Shown: in pieces, positions 32,190-43,383 of the stretch
Position numbering within the stretch: the stretch's first letter is position 1
How the letters are laid out: each line of letters starts with the position of its first letter
From: Vanrija pseudolonga
Lineage: Eukaryota > Basidiomycota > Tremellomycetes > Trichosporonales > Trichosporonaceae
Reading direction: 5' to 3'
Assembly (NCBI RefSeq): GCF_020906515.1
Contig: NC_085852.1
Location: 1,674,001 to 1,738,000, forward strand
DNA: 64,000 nucleotides
Notes under the pieces: model-generated
Told to the model about the DNA's origin: nothing
The model's database searches: none
What the model saw: only the letters and a program-made list of their open reading frames with translations
Translations under genes and position numbers: made by a program

Positions 32190-34177
32190 ATGGCCACTGA
32201 GCGACCCCAACTCGACACCAAGGAATCGCGCACCTCGCACGTCGAGGACTCCAAGGCGCCGGCCACGGCTGCCCCCGCCGAGACGGGCACACAGGACCTC
32301 GCGGCAACGTTCTACGCCGACTATGCGGGCCAGCAGCGCGACATTGGCCCCGAGGAGAACAAGCGCGTGTTGTGGAAGATTGACCGATACCTCATGCCCA
32401 TGTGCGTTGTTGGTGTGCGCAAAGCCAAGGCGCTACTGACGCTGACGCCAACAGCATCTGCTACATCTACTTTTGCCAGCAGCTCGACAAGTCGACCCTG
32501 TCATTTGCCAGTGTTTATGACCTGAAGCAGGCCGCGAACCTGAAGTAAGTGGCGAATGGCACCACGTGGGGCGGCGACCGACGGTGGTGCCGCGGTCGAT
32601 GCCGGTGGTGGCGCCTGCTCTCGTCTGTTTCTCGTGCTCGAGCTCACAGTCCCAGGGGACAGCAGTATGCGTGGCTCGGCTCGATCGTCTACTTTGCGCA
32701 GCTCGTCTTCCAGCCTCGTGAGTGCGCGCAGCCAGGGACCGAGCTGATGGCCCCACAGTGTCCGTGTACGCGCTTGTCCGCTTCCCCGTCGACCTCTGGA
32801 TCTCGGGATGCTTCCTGGCGTGGGGCGCGTGTCTGTGCATCATGACGGCCATGACCAACTTTACCGGCCTGGCCATCATGCGCTTCTTCCTCGGCGGGTT
32901 CGAGGCGTCGATCGCGCCGTCCATGCTCATCGTCGTGTCCATGTGGTGGACGCGCCGCGAGCAACCGCTGCGCAACAACATCTGGTACTCGACCAACGGC
33001 CTCGCAGCGATCCTTGGCTCGCTCATGTCCTGGGGCCTCGGACACACCAAGACGTCGCTGTACAAGTACCAGCTCATCTTCCTCGTCCCGGGTGTGAGTG
33101 GTTAAAGGTGTCTCGACGTGGACGACGCAGCTGACAACCACCAGATCATCTCCGTCGCCCTCGCCATCCCCACGTTCTGGCTCTTCCCCCGCCACCCCGT
33201 CAAGGCGCGCTTCCTGACCGAGGACGACAAGTACGTCGCCCTCGAGCGCATCCGCCTCAACAACACGGGCACGCAGAACACCGACTTCAAGTGGTCCCAG
33301 GTCCGCGAGTGCCTCGTCGACCCCAAGTCGTGGATGTGGCTCCTGATGATCTTTACTGTTAGCGTCGTCTCGGGTGGCATCACCACCTTTGGTCCTCTTA
33401 TCCTCAAGGGTGGGTCTGGGATATGTCGCAGGAGCTTGCTAACCCACAGGCTTTGGCCTCTCGACGTTCGACACGATCCTGTACAACATGATTCCCGGCG
33501 GTATCTCCATCGTCTCGAACATCACCACGGCCCTCATCATCCAGCACACAAAGTACAAGGCCCCGGTTGTTTTTGTCGCCTCGCTCTTCCCGCTCGCTGG
33601 CGCTGCCGCGCTCTTCACGCTCCCGCACACGACCGACCACAAGAGCAAGCTGCTCGCAGTCTACTTCATCCTCCAGGTGTACCAGTGCATCACGCCCATC
33701 GTCTACTCGTGGTGCTTTGCCAACACGGCCGGCCACACCAAGAAGACGACCATGACGGGCATGTTGTATGTGGGCCTGTGTGTCGGCAACGTGAGTGCAG
33801 CGTCCCCTGTCGTCCCAGCAGCAGCACTGACCCCTGTCCAGATTGTCGGCCCGCAGCTGTACAAGGCCAACCAGGCGCCAGAGTACAAGGAGGGCCTCGA
33901 GGCCAACCTCGTGTGCCTGTGCGCGCTGTCGGCGCTCATCGTCGCCCAGGCCCTCTACCTCAAGTACCTGAACCGCCGCAACGTCAACCGCCGCCGCGCA
34001 AAGGGCAAGACGGGCCAGGTGCTCGACTACTCGCTCGAGGCGTCGAGCCGCTGGGCGGGCCTCCGCGCCGACCAGGCGGCCAAGGACGCGGCCGAGGGAC
34101 ACCAGGAGGAACACAACGCCCAGGCGTTCATGGACCTCACGGATCTGCAGAACGAGGACTTTATCTATTCTCTTTAG
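32190..34177 (+). CDS. MFS permease of the Dal5/anion:cation symporter family
   Basis: Seven exons (32190-32401, 32455-32544, 32656-32717, 32759-33093, 33145-33409, 33450-33790, 33842-34177) give 546 aa. A ~60-residue hydrophilic N-terminus is followed by about 12 hydrophobic segments. The family pattern is clear: LWKIDRYLMPMIICYIYFCQQLDKSTLSFAS at TM1, FLGGFEASIAPSMLIVVSMWWTRREQPLRNNIWYSTNG after TM4, and FPRHPVKARFLTEDDKYVALERIR in the central loop. Members take up allantoate, nicotinate, pantothenate, biotin or small peptides; the substrate cannot be read from sequence. Its TATA promoter fits a regulated nutrient gene. Confidence 0.88.
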
Positions 34178-34429
34178 GGCGGTTGTGGGTTGTTGGAGAT
34201 GGGGAGAGGGAAGAAGAATGCAACTGTTGTGATGGGTCTCATGTCGTTGTTCATGTACTGCTGGGCTAGGCACACACAGCATCAGCTTGGCAGCGGTCAA
34301 GTGGCGAGCCAACCTGACCAACCTCTTGCACCAGGGGCAGGTCGTCCCAGCTGCAAAACACCTCGATTCGACCTCTAAGCCTCACTATCGCCCACATCTC
34401 GCTGCTTGGCCTCGCTGTATACCCACAAC

Positions 34430-35316
34430 ATGTCCTGGTACCCGACCAAAGACGTCGTAGTAGGCGTCCTCGGTGCCGTGGGGTTCTTGGCGTGGATAAT
34501 ATTCGCCATCGCGACGTTCAACCACCCAGGCTGCGTGATCTTCCTGACGTTTATGCCGTTGCTCACGATCATGCGGCTGCGCGACCAAGTCGAGCCGCTG
34601 GAGAAGGCCCGGCGAACCAAGGCTGAGCCTCTGCTCGGCCAGCGAGACCCGTGGTCGACCGTGCTGGCGGCGTACCGCGTATGTCCAGCCCACGACACTC
34701 ACTGACGGCTCAGTACGAAGACCTCTCCCCCGGCCGCACCCTCGCTCGGCTGGGCGTGGCCGCCGTACTCGGCAGTCTTGGAGGAATGCCGCTCGCCGCA
34801 TGGAACGACAGCATGCTCCTCGTGACTGCTGCGGCCGTGTTCGGACTCGTGACAACGCTCGGCCTCTACCGCCTCGAAACGGGCTCTCTGCCAGACTTCA
34901 AGGAAATGGTCGACCTGTCGGCCATGTCGACTGACGGCAAGAAGGGCCTGGCATGTCGCGCGCTCCAGGCCGCCTTCTTTGCTGTCATTCTCTACCGCTC
35001 CTCAGCTGGGCTTAAAGTTTCGTTTTCGTGGATGTTGCATATGTGGGCGCATGGCTTGGCTCAGGACTACGAGCGGCGCGAAAGGAACAAACTCGATGCC
35101 ACCCTCCCGCCGTGTGTGTGCGCCGACGGCCTGCCACCGTGCTCGTCGCCAAAGTGCAAGCACAAGTCAACATGGCGGCTGTTCTCGTGGACAGTGGCCA
35201 TGCGGTACGCGTACGCCGTGTTCTTCTGGTACGCCGCTGCCCTGCTTGTCACGGCTCTGGATCGCGGACAGGCCATCATCAATGCGCGCAACAAGTTGAC
35301 CATTGTAGCGCCATAG
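34430..35316 (+). CDS. Tandem-family multi-pass membrane protein, copy A
   Basis: Exons 34430-34678 and 34714-35316 give 283 aa. MSWYPTKDVVVGVLGAVGF begins a hydrophobic pair of segments. A cytoplasmic-looking loop (EPLEKARRTKAEPLLGQRDPWSTVLAAYR) ends exactly at the intron. Further segments follow around LGSLGGMPLAAW, VTAAAVFGLVTTLGLYRLETG and the C-terminus (YAVFFWYAAALLVTAL). Between the last two segments lies YERRERNKLDATLP followed by CVCADGLPPCSSPKC, a CxCx6Cx4C cluster. No known family comes to mind. It is closely related to copy B and more distantly to C and D downstream; all lie on the same strand. Confidence 0.75.
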
Positions 35317-35843
35317 ACCATGTACTTACGCCTGTATCCAGCCAGCCACAGACGAGACGGCATCAATGGTACATACATAGAGCGATGGACGAGTGTAGAT
35401 ACAGGAGACCGACGCTATATAGGGACGTCGCTAGGGCACAGGCCGCTGGAGCCTAACCTCGACAGCCACAGCTATCGGAGTACGGGCGCGCGCTGTGATC
35501 TGATCTCCGGCACGGCGAGTACGTACCCTTTTGAAGGACGACGTCCTTGCCTGCATGGTCGAAACATTGCCGTCACTCTTCGGCACTTGTGGTCGATACG
35601 ATGTGCACGAGGACGGTGAGAGGAGCGTGCATGTCGTACTGCACATATGTACTCGCCCAGCATGCTAGGCACACACATCATCACTCTCCTGCCAAGGCGT
35701 AAGTAGTAGGTAACATGGGTGGGCAACCTGACTGACCTGATACAGCAGGGGATCGTCGTCGATCGTCGTCGAAACAACGGCACTGCGCCGTGGAAACGTC
35801 ACTATCGCCCCCACACTCTTGCTTACTGTATCCATACGACGAC
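35317..35843. other. Intergenic region between copies A and B
   Basis: 527 bp. GCTATATAGGG at about 35412-35422 may be a TATA element but lies 420 bp before the copy B start. GATCGTCGTC is repeated in tandem near 35752-35771. No gene seen. Confidence 0.35.
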
Positions 35844-36739
35844 ATGTCCTGGGAACGGGCGGGCAGTGCGCTCCTGGCCGCGCTGTACATCCTGGCCATT
35901 ATCGGATGGGGAGTGTACGCGGTGCGTACCTCCAACGAGCACTCGACCTTCGGCCTGTTGCTACCTATATTCGTCCCACTCTCCCTCGTACCGATAGAGG
36001 ACGAAGTGGAGAGGCAGAAGCAAGAGGGGGGCAAGCTCAAGTCCCTGCTGCTGCTACAGCCCCGCGCGACGTGGTCGACGGTGCTCGCATCCTACCGTGT
36101 ATGTGGCGCGGCTGAAACCACACTGACGACTCCCCAGTATGACGATCAGCCCCAACCACGCACGCGCGCCCTCGCGCGTCTGGGGGTCGCTGGCGCCCTG
36201 GCGAGCATTGCGATGACATGGTACGCCGCCTTTCGCATGAACATGCTGGGCGTCATCGCGGCCACCGGGCTCGGCGTCTGGCCACGATTGGCATGTACCG
36301 AGTTGAAACTGGCGCCCTGCCTCCCTTGCACGCGGTCGCCCCCATGTCGGCAGACGGCAGGAAAGCGCTCGCGTGCTATGCCCTCAGCGGCGTCGTTGGC
36401 GTCCTCGTGCTGTACCGGACTGCCGTGGGCCATCCGCCCTCGACAATCGTGTTTGGGATCATTGGAATCGTCGGGGCCGTGGGGCAGGCGTACGCCGAGG
36501 GCGAGAGAGACGCCGTCGCGGCGTCCCTCCCACCATGTACCTGCGAGGATGACGGGCCACGCTGCGCCTCGCCCAAGTGCAAGCACGCGCCGAAATTGCG
36601 CCTGCTGTCGTGGCCCATCGCGGCGCGGTATACCTGCGCAGTGTGCTTCTCGGGCGTGATGGCTCTGGCCGCAGCCGCTGGGGATCGTGGACAAGTCGTC
36701 CGCGCCGCGCAGGAGAAGACAAACATCGTAGCCCCGTAG
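35844..36739 (+). CDS. Tandem-family membrane protein, copy B, one base out of frame
   Basis: Exons 35844-36098 and 36138-36739. The first exon starts MSWERAGSALLAALYILAII and ends WSTVLASYR at the same intron position as copy A. Exon 2 is 602 nt, against 603 nt in copy A. The frame is lost between GVIAATGLG and ATIGMYRVETG (about 36270-36285), where one base appears to be missing. Both sides are otherwise well conserved, including CTCEDDGPRCASPKC (CxCx6Cx4C, identical spacing to A) and the ending NIVAP. A sequencing slip or a very recent mutation explains this better than old decay. Function unknown. Confidence 0.65.
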
Positions 36740-37397
36740 CCCATGAAACACCTGCACATCATTACCTCCCACAACGTATGTAGGCCGAGTACGTGGGCTT
36801 GCTGTGACCTCGGGTGGAGCGAGCACATGCACATACGCTCCTCGGTGCGCCACGCCTGAGATGGCAACGTCGCAGCCAGCCAGTCAGCCACCTGTGACAT
36901 CCCCTTGCTTCTGTTCCTTCAGTCGATCAAACGTCGCACATGTGGAGTGCGGCAGTCGGAGGCAGAGCTGCTGACGTCTGCCTGCAGTGCATGCAGTGTT
37001 CCCGGTACTTGGCACTCGGTCCGACCCGCACCTCCCCTGCAACCCCTGCCCTGCACGGTAACCAGATGTGATGTGAAACAAAGTCGCCGCTGCTGCCGCT
37101 GGCTGCCTCGCTGCCTCGCTGCGAGGCATCCGTTCGGCCAAGAGAGAAAGGCAAGGTCGATTCGCGTCGCTCACGTCATGGAGACCGGGGAGTATTCGTA
37201 GTGACGGCAGTCAGTCGGTCGGTCAGTCAGGCGATAGCGTCTCTCCTCGACCACCAGCCTGCCTACAGTACCGGATGCCGAATGAATTGGCCGAGTCATT
37301 AACGGCGCGATCGCGGCTCGTAGTCGTGGCGTACTTCGTACTCTTGGTACTTAACGCGTCGTGCGCACACATACCTCGACACTACACTCTCCACAAC
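36740..37397. other. Intergenic region between copies B and C
   Basis: 658 bp with no convincing gene. GTCAGTCGGTCGGTCAGTCAGG at about 37208-37230 is a small GTCAG/GTCGG repeat. Confidence 0.35.
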
Positions 37398-37905
37398 ATG
37401 TCGACAGCGGCTCAGAGCTCACGAAGCCTCGCATACATGGCCGCCACGGCGGCGCTCGCCCTCGTGGTCGTCCATGTCAAGAGAGCGACAAACGTCCCTC
37501 GCTTTCCTGGCCCTCGCGCTCGTCTGCCCCGCCTACGCGATCCACCGCAGCTTTGTCGGCCACATGCAGTCGGCGCTCCCGCCATGGGCGGTGCTAGGGG
37601 CCGTGACATCCGCCATTGTGGCGGCGTACGCCGACTACCGTGAGCGGCACCGGCAGCAGCAGCAGCACCGGCAGCGAGTCAATGAAACGCCGCGTCAGTG
37701 CACCTGCCAGCAGCAGGCCGAGAAGGACGCGTGCAGGTGCCAACCACAACCTGAGCTAGCGTCGGAGGACGCCGAGAGGGCCGAGAGCGTCGGTCGCGAG
37801 ACCACCATCGCGGTACAATACGCCGTGATGGTGGGCACGTCGGGCGCCCAGTGCCTCATGGCCTTTTGCCTGGAGCACCGACTGGCCACAGCGGCAGGTA
37901 TGTGA
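37398..37905 (+). pseudogene. Tandem-family copy C, truncated and frame-shifted
   Basis: The frame from ATG 37398 gives MSTAAQSSRSLAYMAATAALALVVVH, like the N-terminus of copy D. The homologous C-terminal part lies in another frame (open from an ATG at 37474). It reads QTSLAFLALALVCPAYAIHRSFVGH, matching the RKALACYALS...LYRTAVGH stretch of copy B, then YADYRERHRQ and a Cys-rich piece CTCQQQAEKDACRC. The central part with the ETG motif is missing. It could still make a 143-aa protein from 37474, with about two hydrophobic segments. Most likely a decaying copy. Confidence 0.5.
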
Positions 37906-39193
37906 TCGGGTTCCGGGAGCCAGCACCGCCTTGTAGTACGATATGTACGTATTCCCGCCATGCCAAGTAGACAATAGCGCGTAGGGTATGCCCCGGAAGC
38001 AGTTGAACCGACGCCGTGTACCCTGGGTTTCAATCCATCTAGTGCAGGATCATGTGCAGGATGCTTAATGACCCGTGGCCTGGTGACCGGTCGTTGTGGC
38101 CTGGTCCGCTCGTTCTTCATCGCCTTTAGGGCTGTTGCGAGCAGGGCTCGGCACTGTTGGAGCGACCGACACGTCGTCGCTAGGATGTACGCTGCCCGAG
38201 CAGCGAGGACCCAGGGGGAGGGATGGGCACAGAGAGAGAGAGAGCGCTGGCGTCGTCATGGGAAGAAAGAGAGCACTGCCGTCGTCACGAGCTACTGTAG
38301 CTTGCTGGAGAGGCTGTGGAGTGGAGTGTGTGGAGTGTGACGCGTTGTGTGGTGGCTCTACAACGCCAGCAGCTGCCCGGCGCCGGCCTAATATAAGCAT
38401 GATATTCTTTGCGGCATGGCATGTCGTTAATCCATCCGGCAATATTGGCCGGCGGTGACGACCGCAGACCGCCAACGTGCCACAACCCTGCTATGGTCAC
38501 GGGACCTGCGTGGGACTGACTGCTCGATCAACCCCTATATATATGTAGTGACTTGCACCTTGCACAGTCTGCGACGTCGTCGTCATCGTCGTCCAAATAG
38601 GATCTCTGCGGGAGGAGTGCGACACGATAAACAACCTGGGGAGCAGCGGTGACGAGCGACTGGAGTCTCCAGAGCCCCAGAGGATGCGTCCGAAGCACCC
38701 CCTGAAGGCAGGCACGAGACAGACAGGGGGAGGGTTGTCGTCTCCTCTGATCCTCTGCCCGTGCTGTTGCTAAGCCTTGCCAGGCGATACGCGCGGGACG
38801 GAGCAAACTCCTGGATTCATGGCGTCGCAAACCCCAGTTTGCCTTCAGCGTTCAATGCCAGCGCTTATATTAGACTGACAACCAGCGTTGTACCGGTACA
38901 CCGTCAGAGATGGATCGGAGGTACGGGAACGTATAGAGTTAGGGCTCATGGTGGCCCACCCACACACATATATGCACCCCGTGTGGGCAGCAGCACGTTG
39001 TTGTGTGCTTTGGCCTATTCCGGTGCGCCGGTGCTCTGCTATGCTCTCCGCAACGCACACTGCGGCAGCAGCGGCCTCACCACCACGACGGAGGGCGTGG
39101 GTATAACAAGCCGTGGGGAACGACGGCGGCAGCCACAGCGCCTTGCCGTCCGTCCGTATCCCTCACCTTGGTTCTGCACTCTCCATCACAACA
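37906..39193. other. Intergenic region between copies C and D
   Basis: 1.29 kb with scattered short open frames only. CCTATATATATGTAG at about 38534-38548 and GGCCTAATATAAGC near 38384-38398 are AT-rich patches in a GC-rich background. A run of GAGAGAGAGAGAGCG occurs near 38230-38246. No gene seen. Confidence 0.35.
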
Positions 39194-40118
39194 ATGTCTG
39201 GTGAGTCTGCCGTACCACGGCCAGAGCGAGCTGACCAGCAGCAGCCATGCTGTCCAACGACACGAGATCACGGCTGGCGTCCATCGGCATTGTGATCGCG
39301 TACACGGGGTACGCGATGTGGGCGCTCGCCAACCTGGGCCGGTTTGGCGGCCTCGCGACGTTTGGCCCAGTCTGCCTGATGGTCTTTTCAGTCATCCTGT
39401 ACGGCGAGGACGAGATCGTGACATTTCCCCCGGCCGTGAGTCGAGTCTGGCTTGGCCGAGGCGCCCCGCTGACCAGGGCCAGTTCACAAACGCCGGCGCT
39501 GGCAAGCCCCTGGCCTGGACCGGCTTCCTCGTCTCGGCAGCGTCCATCGCGGCGGGGTGGTTCTTCCTCTGCGAGGTCGACCTGCTCGGCATCGTCGTGT
39601 CGCACCACGTCGGCCTGGTCGCGACCATCGTGCTGTACTTTGTCGAGACGGGGCTGTGGCCCAGCGTGAGTTGCTGCAGCACCACGCAGCCGGTGCTGAC
39701 CTTGCAGCTCGGGTGCCTCACGCGCACGTCGGCCAACCAGCGCAAGTCGATGATCGCCCGCGCTATCCAGTTCGGCTGGCTCCCCATCGCCATCCACTAC
39801 GCCCTCACGTACCCCAACACCTGGACGCTGTCCGCCATCGGCATCGGCGCATGCGTCATGTGCGCCATTGGCGGCTTCTTCGCAGAGTACTATGAGCGCC
39901 TTGAGGCCGAGCGCCTCGAGGCACTCCGGCTGTCCCTCCCGCTCGTGGACGACAAGGGCGCCGCGAGCAAGGAAGGGCCCGTGGAGATTGTCGAGAAGGA
40001 AGTCTCGACGGCGTCAGCCCGGTACGCCATCTGCATTGGCACGTCCTTCGTCACCACTCTCCTCTCGGCCATCTTCCAGTCGGAGCGCGTGCGCAACCAG
40101 CTGCACATCCACTTGTAA
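39194..40118 (+). CDS. Tandem-family multi-pass membrane protein, copy D
   Basis: Exons 39194-39200, 39242-39435, 39483-39665 and 39708-40118 give 264 aa, starting MSAAMLSNDTRSRLASIGIVIAY. The first exon is only 7 nt; a start at the ATG at 39247 would skip it. Hydrophobic segments alternate with short loops. LYFVETGLWPS matches the YRLETG/YRVETG of copies A and B, and RKSMIARAIQFGW matches their RK-LACRAL stretch. YYERLEAERLEALRLSLP follows, as in the family. The Cys cluster of A and B is absent here and replaced by a charged loop (KEGPVEIVEKEVS). More introns than A and B suggest an older split. Confidence 0.7.
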
Positions 40119-40279
40119 CCCAGCATCAGAAGAACAATCCAACGTTAATGTGTAATGCATATGATGATGATGATGTCGTCTCGTGCCTCCGTCGACGGGG
40201 GAGGCAGGCTTTGTGATTGTGATTGACTTGATTCATCCAGACTATATTGACCGTGACTAACTTCATCCCTGGAGGCCCA

Positions 40280-41874
40280 CTACACCGAGTTCGAGTTGTC
40301 CTTGCACGACCACGGACCGCCTCCAGCCGAAGTGGCGATCACGTCGAGCACGGACCCGTACGTGCCCGCGACGGTGATGAACAGGCCGAGGAGGGAGCAG
40401 AGGATGTTGAGCGCAAACACGGCGCGGCGGCGCCACTGCTGCCGCTCCTCGGTGGACACGAAGCGCCAGTTGTCGTGCCACCAGAGGAAGACGTACGGCC
40501 AGATACCGACCGTGGGGATGATGAGGGCGCCGACGAGCGAGATGATGCTGCCAAAGTTGGGGATGGCGCTGGCGATGATGTACCCGAGCACAATGTTGCC
40601 CAACATGCAGCCGAACCAGGTGACGAAGTGTGTTGGCGAGTTGGACGTGAGGTGCGGGCTGCCCTTGAGGATGAGCACGAACCAGTGCTTGCCGGCGCAG
40701 TGGGCGAAGAGGGTGAGTGTCGCCACGAGCGCGGGGAGGGCGATACCGTACGACACTTTCTTCATGAGCGGGCCGGCGGACCCGAGCGCAGGCGACGAGA
40801 CGTACTGCCCGCAAAAGCCGTACACGACGCCGCCGATGACGAGGTACAGCACCGTGATGAGGAGCATGGACGAGATCATGGCCCTGTTGAACCGGCGGGG
40901 GTCGCGCATCTCCGAGGCAATGTTCCAGCTGTGGCGTCAGCGTCACCTTGGCTCGGTGGCGCCACCACTCACAACATGGGGGTCGCGCCGTAGCTGAACA
41001 GAATGGTGCTGATGCCCGCGATGGCCTGGGCAAAGGTGGGGTTGGTGGCCACCGAGAGGCCCCTGTCCCACGGCCCAGAGGCGGGGGCCGCGGCCGGCCG
41101 GTCCTGGCGCCCGACGGCGGCAGCGAGCGTGATCACCGAGGCGAGGAGGGTGATGAGCCCCACCCACCCGATCCAGGTGACGGTGCCGAGCGTGCGCACG
41201 CTGCCGACGATGAGCCCGCATGCAGCTGCCACGGCGACGAAGACGGCGGTGCACGCGCCGTGCGTCGAGACGGCGTTCAGGCCTGTCGAGAGCGACACGA
41301 TGGCCGACGAAGTGATAAGCATGTAGTCTGCGCCCGGCGTTAGCGGGCGGCGTAGGCAGGTAGCGGAAGCCGGTAGGACGTACACAGGCCAAGGCAGGCG
41401 TTGGCCGCCATGCTGGCGGCGCGGCCTCCGACGATCCCGGCGGCATCAGCGAACGCAAACACCTCGGGGTGGCGGAGCTTGAACCGTCCAACGTGCGTCG
41501 CGCAGTCTGTGCGCGTCAGCAGCTGCGCTCAGGCGGGGTGGGTGGCACCTCACACGTCGTCAACGCCATCATGGCAAAGATGAGGATGATACCCGGCACG
41601 ATGCCGAACGTGAACAGCACGCTCGGGATCGTGAGGACGCCGAGGCCGAAGTTTGTCTTGGTGAGGAGGACGAGCGCGCCGGTAGCGGATACCTTGTGTG
41701 TGAGCGCGGCGCGCAAGCAAGGACACTCACATTACGGTAGTTTGGCCCGCCGTCTGTGATGTCGCCGAACACGCCGTCCTTGATCACGGCGGGACCGACG
41801 ACATAGTCGCCCCCCTTGCCCTTCTCGTTGTTGTCGGCGGGGGCGGGGCTGGGTGGTCTGAACGTCGAGGTCAT
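40280..41874 (-). CDS. AAAP-family amino acid transporter
   Basis: Five exons, complement(41731-41874, 41554-41692, 41384-41506, 40973-41327, 40280-40928), give 469 aa. The hydrophilic N-terminus (~48 residues) is followed by about 11 hydrophobic segments. SATGALVLLTKTNFGLGVLTIPSVLFTFG is the first membrane segment of the Aa_trans family, and FSYGATPMLFWNIASEMRDPRRFNRAMISS is the central SYGG/EMRDP motif of fungal members. IVLGYIIASAIPNFGSIISLVGALIIPTVGIWPYVFLWW fits the late segments. Fungal relatives include the neutral amino acid permease Mtr; specificity is not readable. A TATA box lies about 50 bp upstream. Confidence 0.86.
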
Positions 41875-41923
41875 TTTACTAGCGATGGGTGTGTGTGCAG
41901 CAGCACCGTCGTGTCGCGGCAGG

Positions 41924-41929
41924 TTTATA
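41924..41929 (-). promoter_or_regulatory. TATA box of the AAAP transporter gene
   Basis: TATAAA on the minus strand, 50 bp upstream of the start codon at 41874. Confidence 0.45.
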
Positions 41930-43324
41930 ACGAAACAACATCATCCCCTCTCTGCTGTCTCTCTGCTGCCCATCGTCGAAAGCAGCCATACACGCCCACT
42001 ACATGACCGGACTCGCCGCGCCGATAATCCACCTCGACCTCGGTCATTACGAGCAAACACAAAACCTGATTCACCGGTGCGTGGCGTCGGCCGAAATTTT
42101 AATCAGGACAAGCGCGGGGCCCGGTGCGAAGATAAAGAGATGGATCGGAACATGTGCACGGCGTTGGCCCAGTTAAACGAGCGGCATTGCACAGGGCAGG
42201 GCACAGGCGGCCGTAGGGCGGGCGGCTCCGCGGTGGTGCGTGGTGCGTGGCACCGTGGCACTGACACCGGCACCGGCATCATCGGGTGTGCTATGTGGGC
42301 CAGTTTGGCGGCCAGGCTCGGCGTGTGCGCTCTCCGAACTGCTGGATGTCAGTGCACAGCGATACCGGCACCGAAGGGCCGGGGGATCGGGGGATCAGCT
42401 GACGCCGGATCCACGCGAACGGGCATGTTCCGCCCCGTGGGCGTGGCGTTGTGGCTCATCTCTGCTGGCGGGTGAGTGTTCGCGGGGGACTTGCTCCCTC
42501 CCCATGGGACGCTGGAAACGAGGCGGGGGACGTGACTTGCCTTGATCGTTTGCGAGATACCTTGCGAGAGTGTTTGCGAGATTGCGTGCGGGGTTGTGGG
42601 GATGCAGGTCGGGGTGTGCATGTCGCTGAGGTGGGGCGGGGGCCGGTGGATGTCGAGATGGGGAGGGGGGTCGGGTGGCTATCGCCTCGGCCATGGCCAT
42701 ACATGTCTTTCCAGACAGGCAGTGGCAAGGATCGTCGTTCTTCATTCTTCCTCTTCCCCACATACCGCTGCGATGGACGCGTCCCACCTCGACCTCGCTC
42801 GTTGCGGGGCATGCTACAGTTCGTACATCTTCAGCACACCGCTCATACGCCGGAACGCCCGTCAATCGCGGCACACGCGCCTCCTCGCCGCCCCTTGCAT
42901 CCCCCCCCGTCCCTCAGCCTGTCATATACCCCGGGGTCCAACCTCTTCATCCATCCGCAGCAGTCGCGTGCGCGATGTCGTTCCAAAAGCCGCACCCGAC
43001 GGCGATCGTGACGGCACGTGATTATCAGGCCATCGCTCGCATCAGCATTCCTACCATTCCTCGTGCTGCACGCAATGCTGACTGACTTATGGGGAACTAC
43101 TACATATGCTGCCTGGCCCATTGCGGCGGAAAGAGACGGCCCACGCATTCCCTTCCTCAGACACATCCCTCACATATGTGTAAGCAGTCTGCGGCGGCAC
43201 ACCCGAGGCAAATGGTCGCCGCCGCGCTAAAGATAACAAGTGGCCGCATCGCGCCGCATGATGCTGCATACCGCGTCACGTCATTGCCATTCTTCATGTC
43301 ATCTGCCCTCACCCCCTCCAGCGC

Positions 43325-43330
43325 TATAAA
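43325..43330 (+). promoter_or_regulatory. TATA box of the MDR reductase gene
   Basis: TATAAA 54 bp before the start codon at 43384. Confidence 0.5.
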
Positions 43331-43383
43331 GTGTCTAGCATGCGACAAGGTTCCCAGACCACAATTGCTTTGCATCCCCCACC

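Larger units (their letters stand above)
41875..43383. other. Intergenic region between divergent transporter and reductase genes
   Basis: 1.5 kb with no supported gene. Three close copies of TTGCGAGA lie at about 42547-42585, and a GGGGTGTGC/GGTGGGGCGGGGG-rich run at 42605-42680. A TATA box for the reductase is at the right end. Confidence 0.4.

Noticed and set aside
41816-42475. 219-codon plus-strand frame overlapping the AAAP transporter start
   Set aside because: It begins inside the transporter's first exon on the opposite strand and has random composition.
42543-42590. TTGCGAGA repeats as a possible mobile-element end
   Set aside because: Three short copies only, with no inverted ends, target duplication or coding part nearby.
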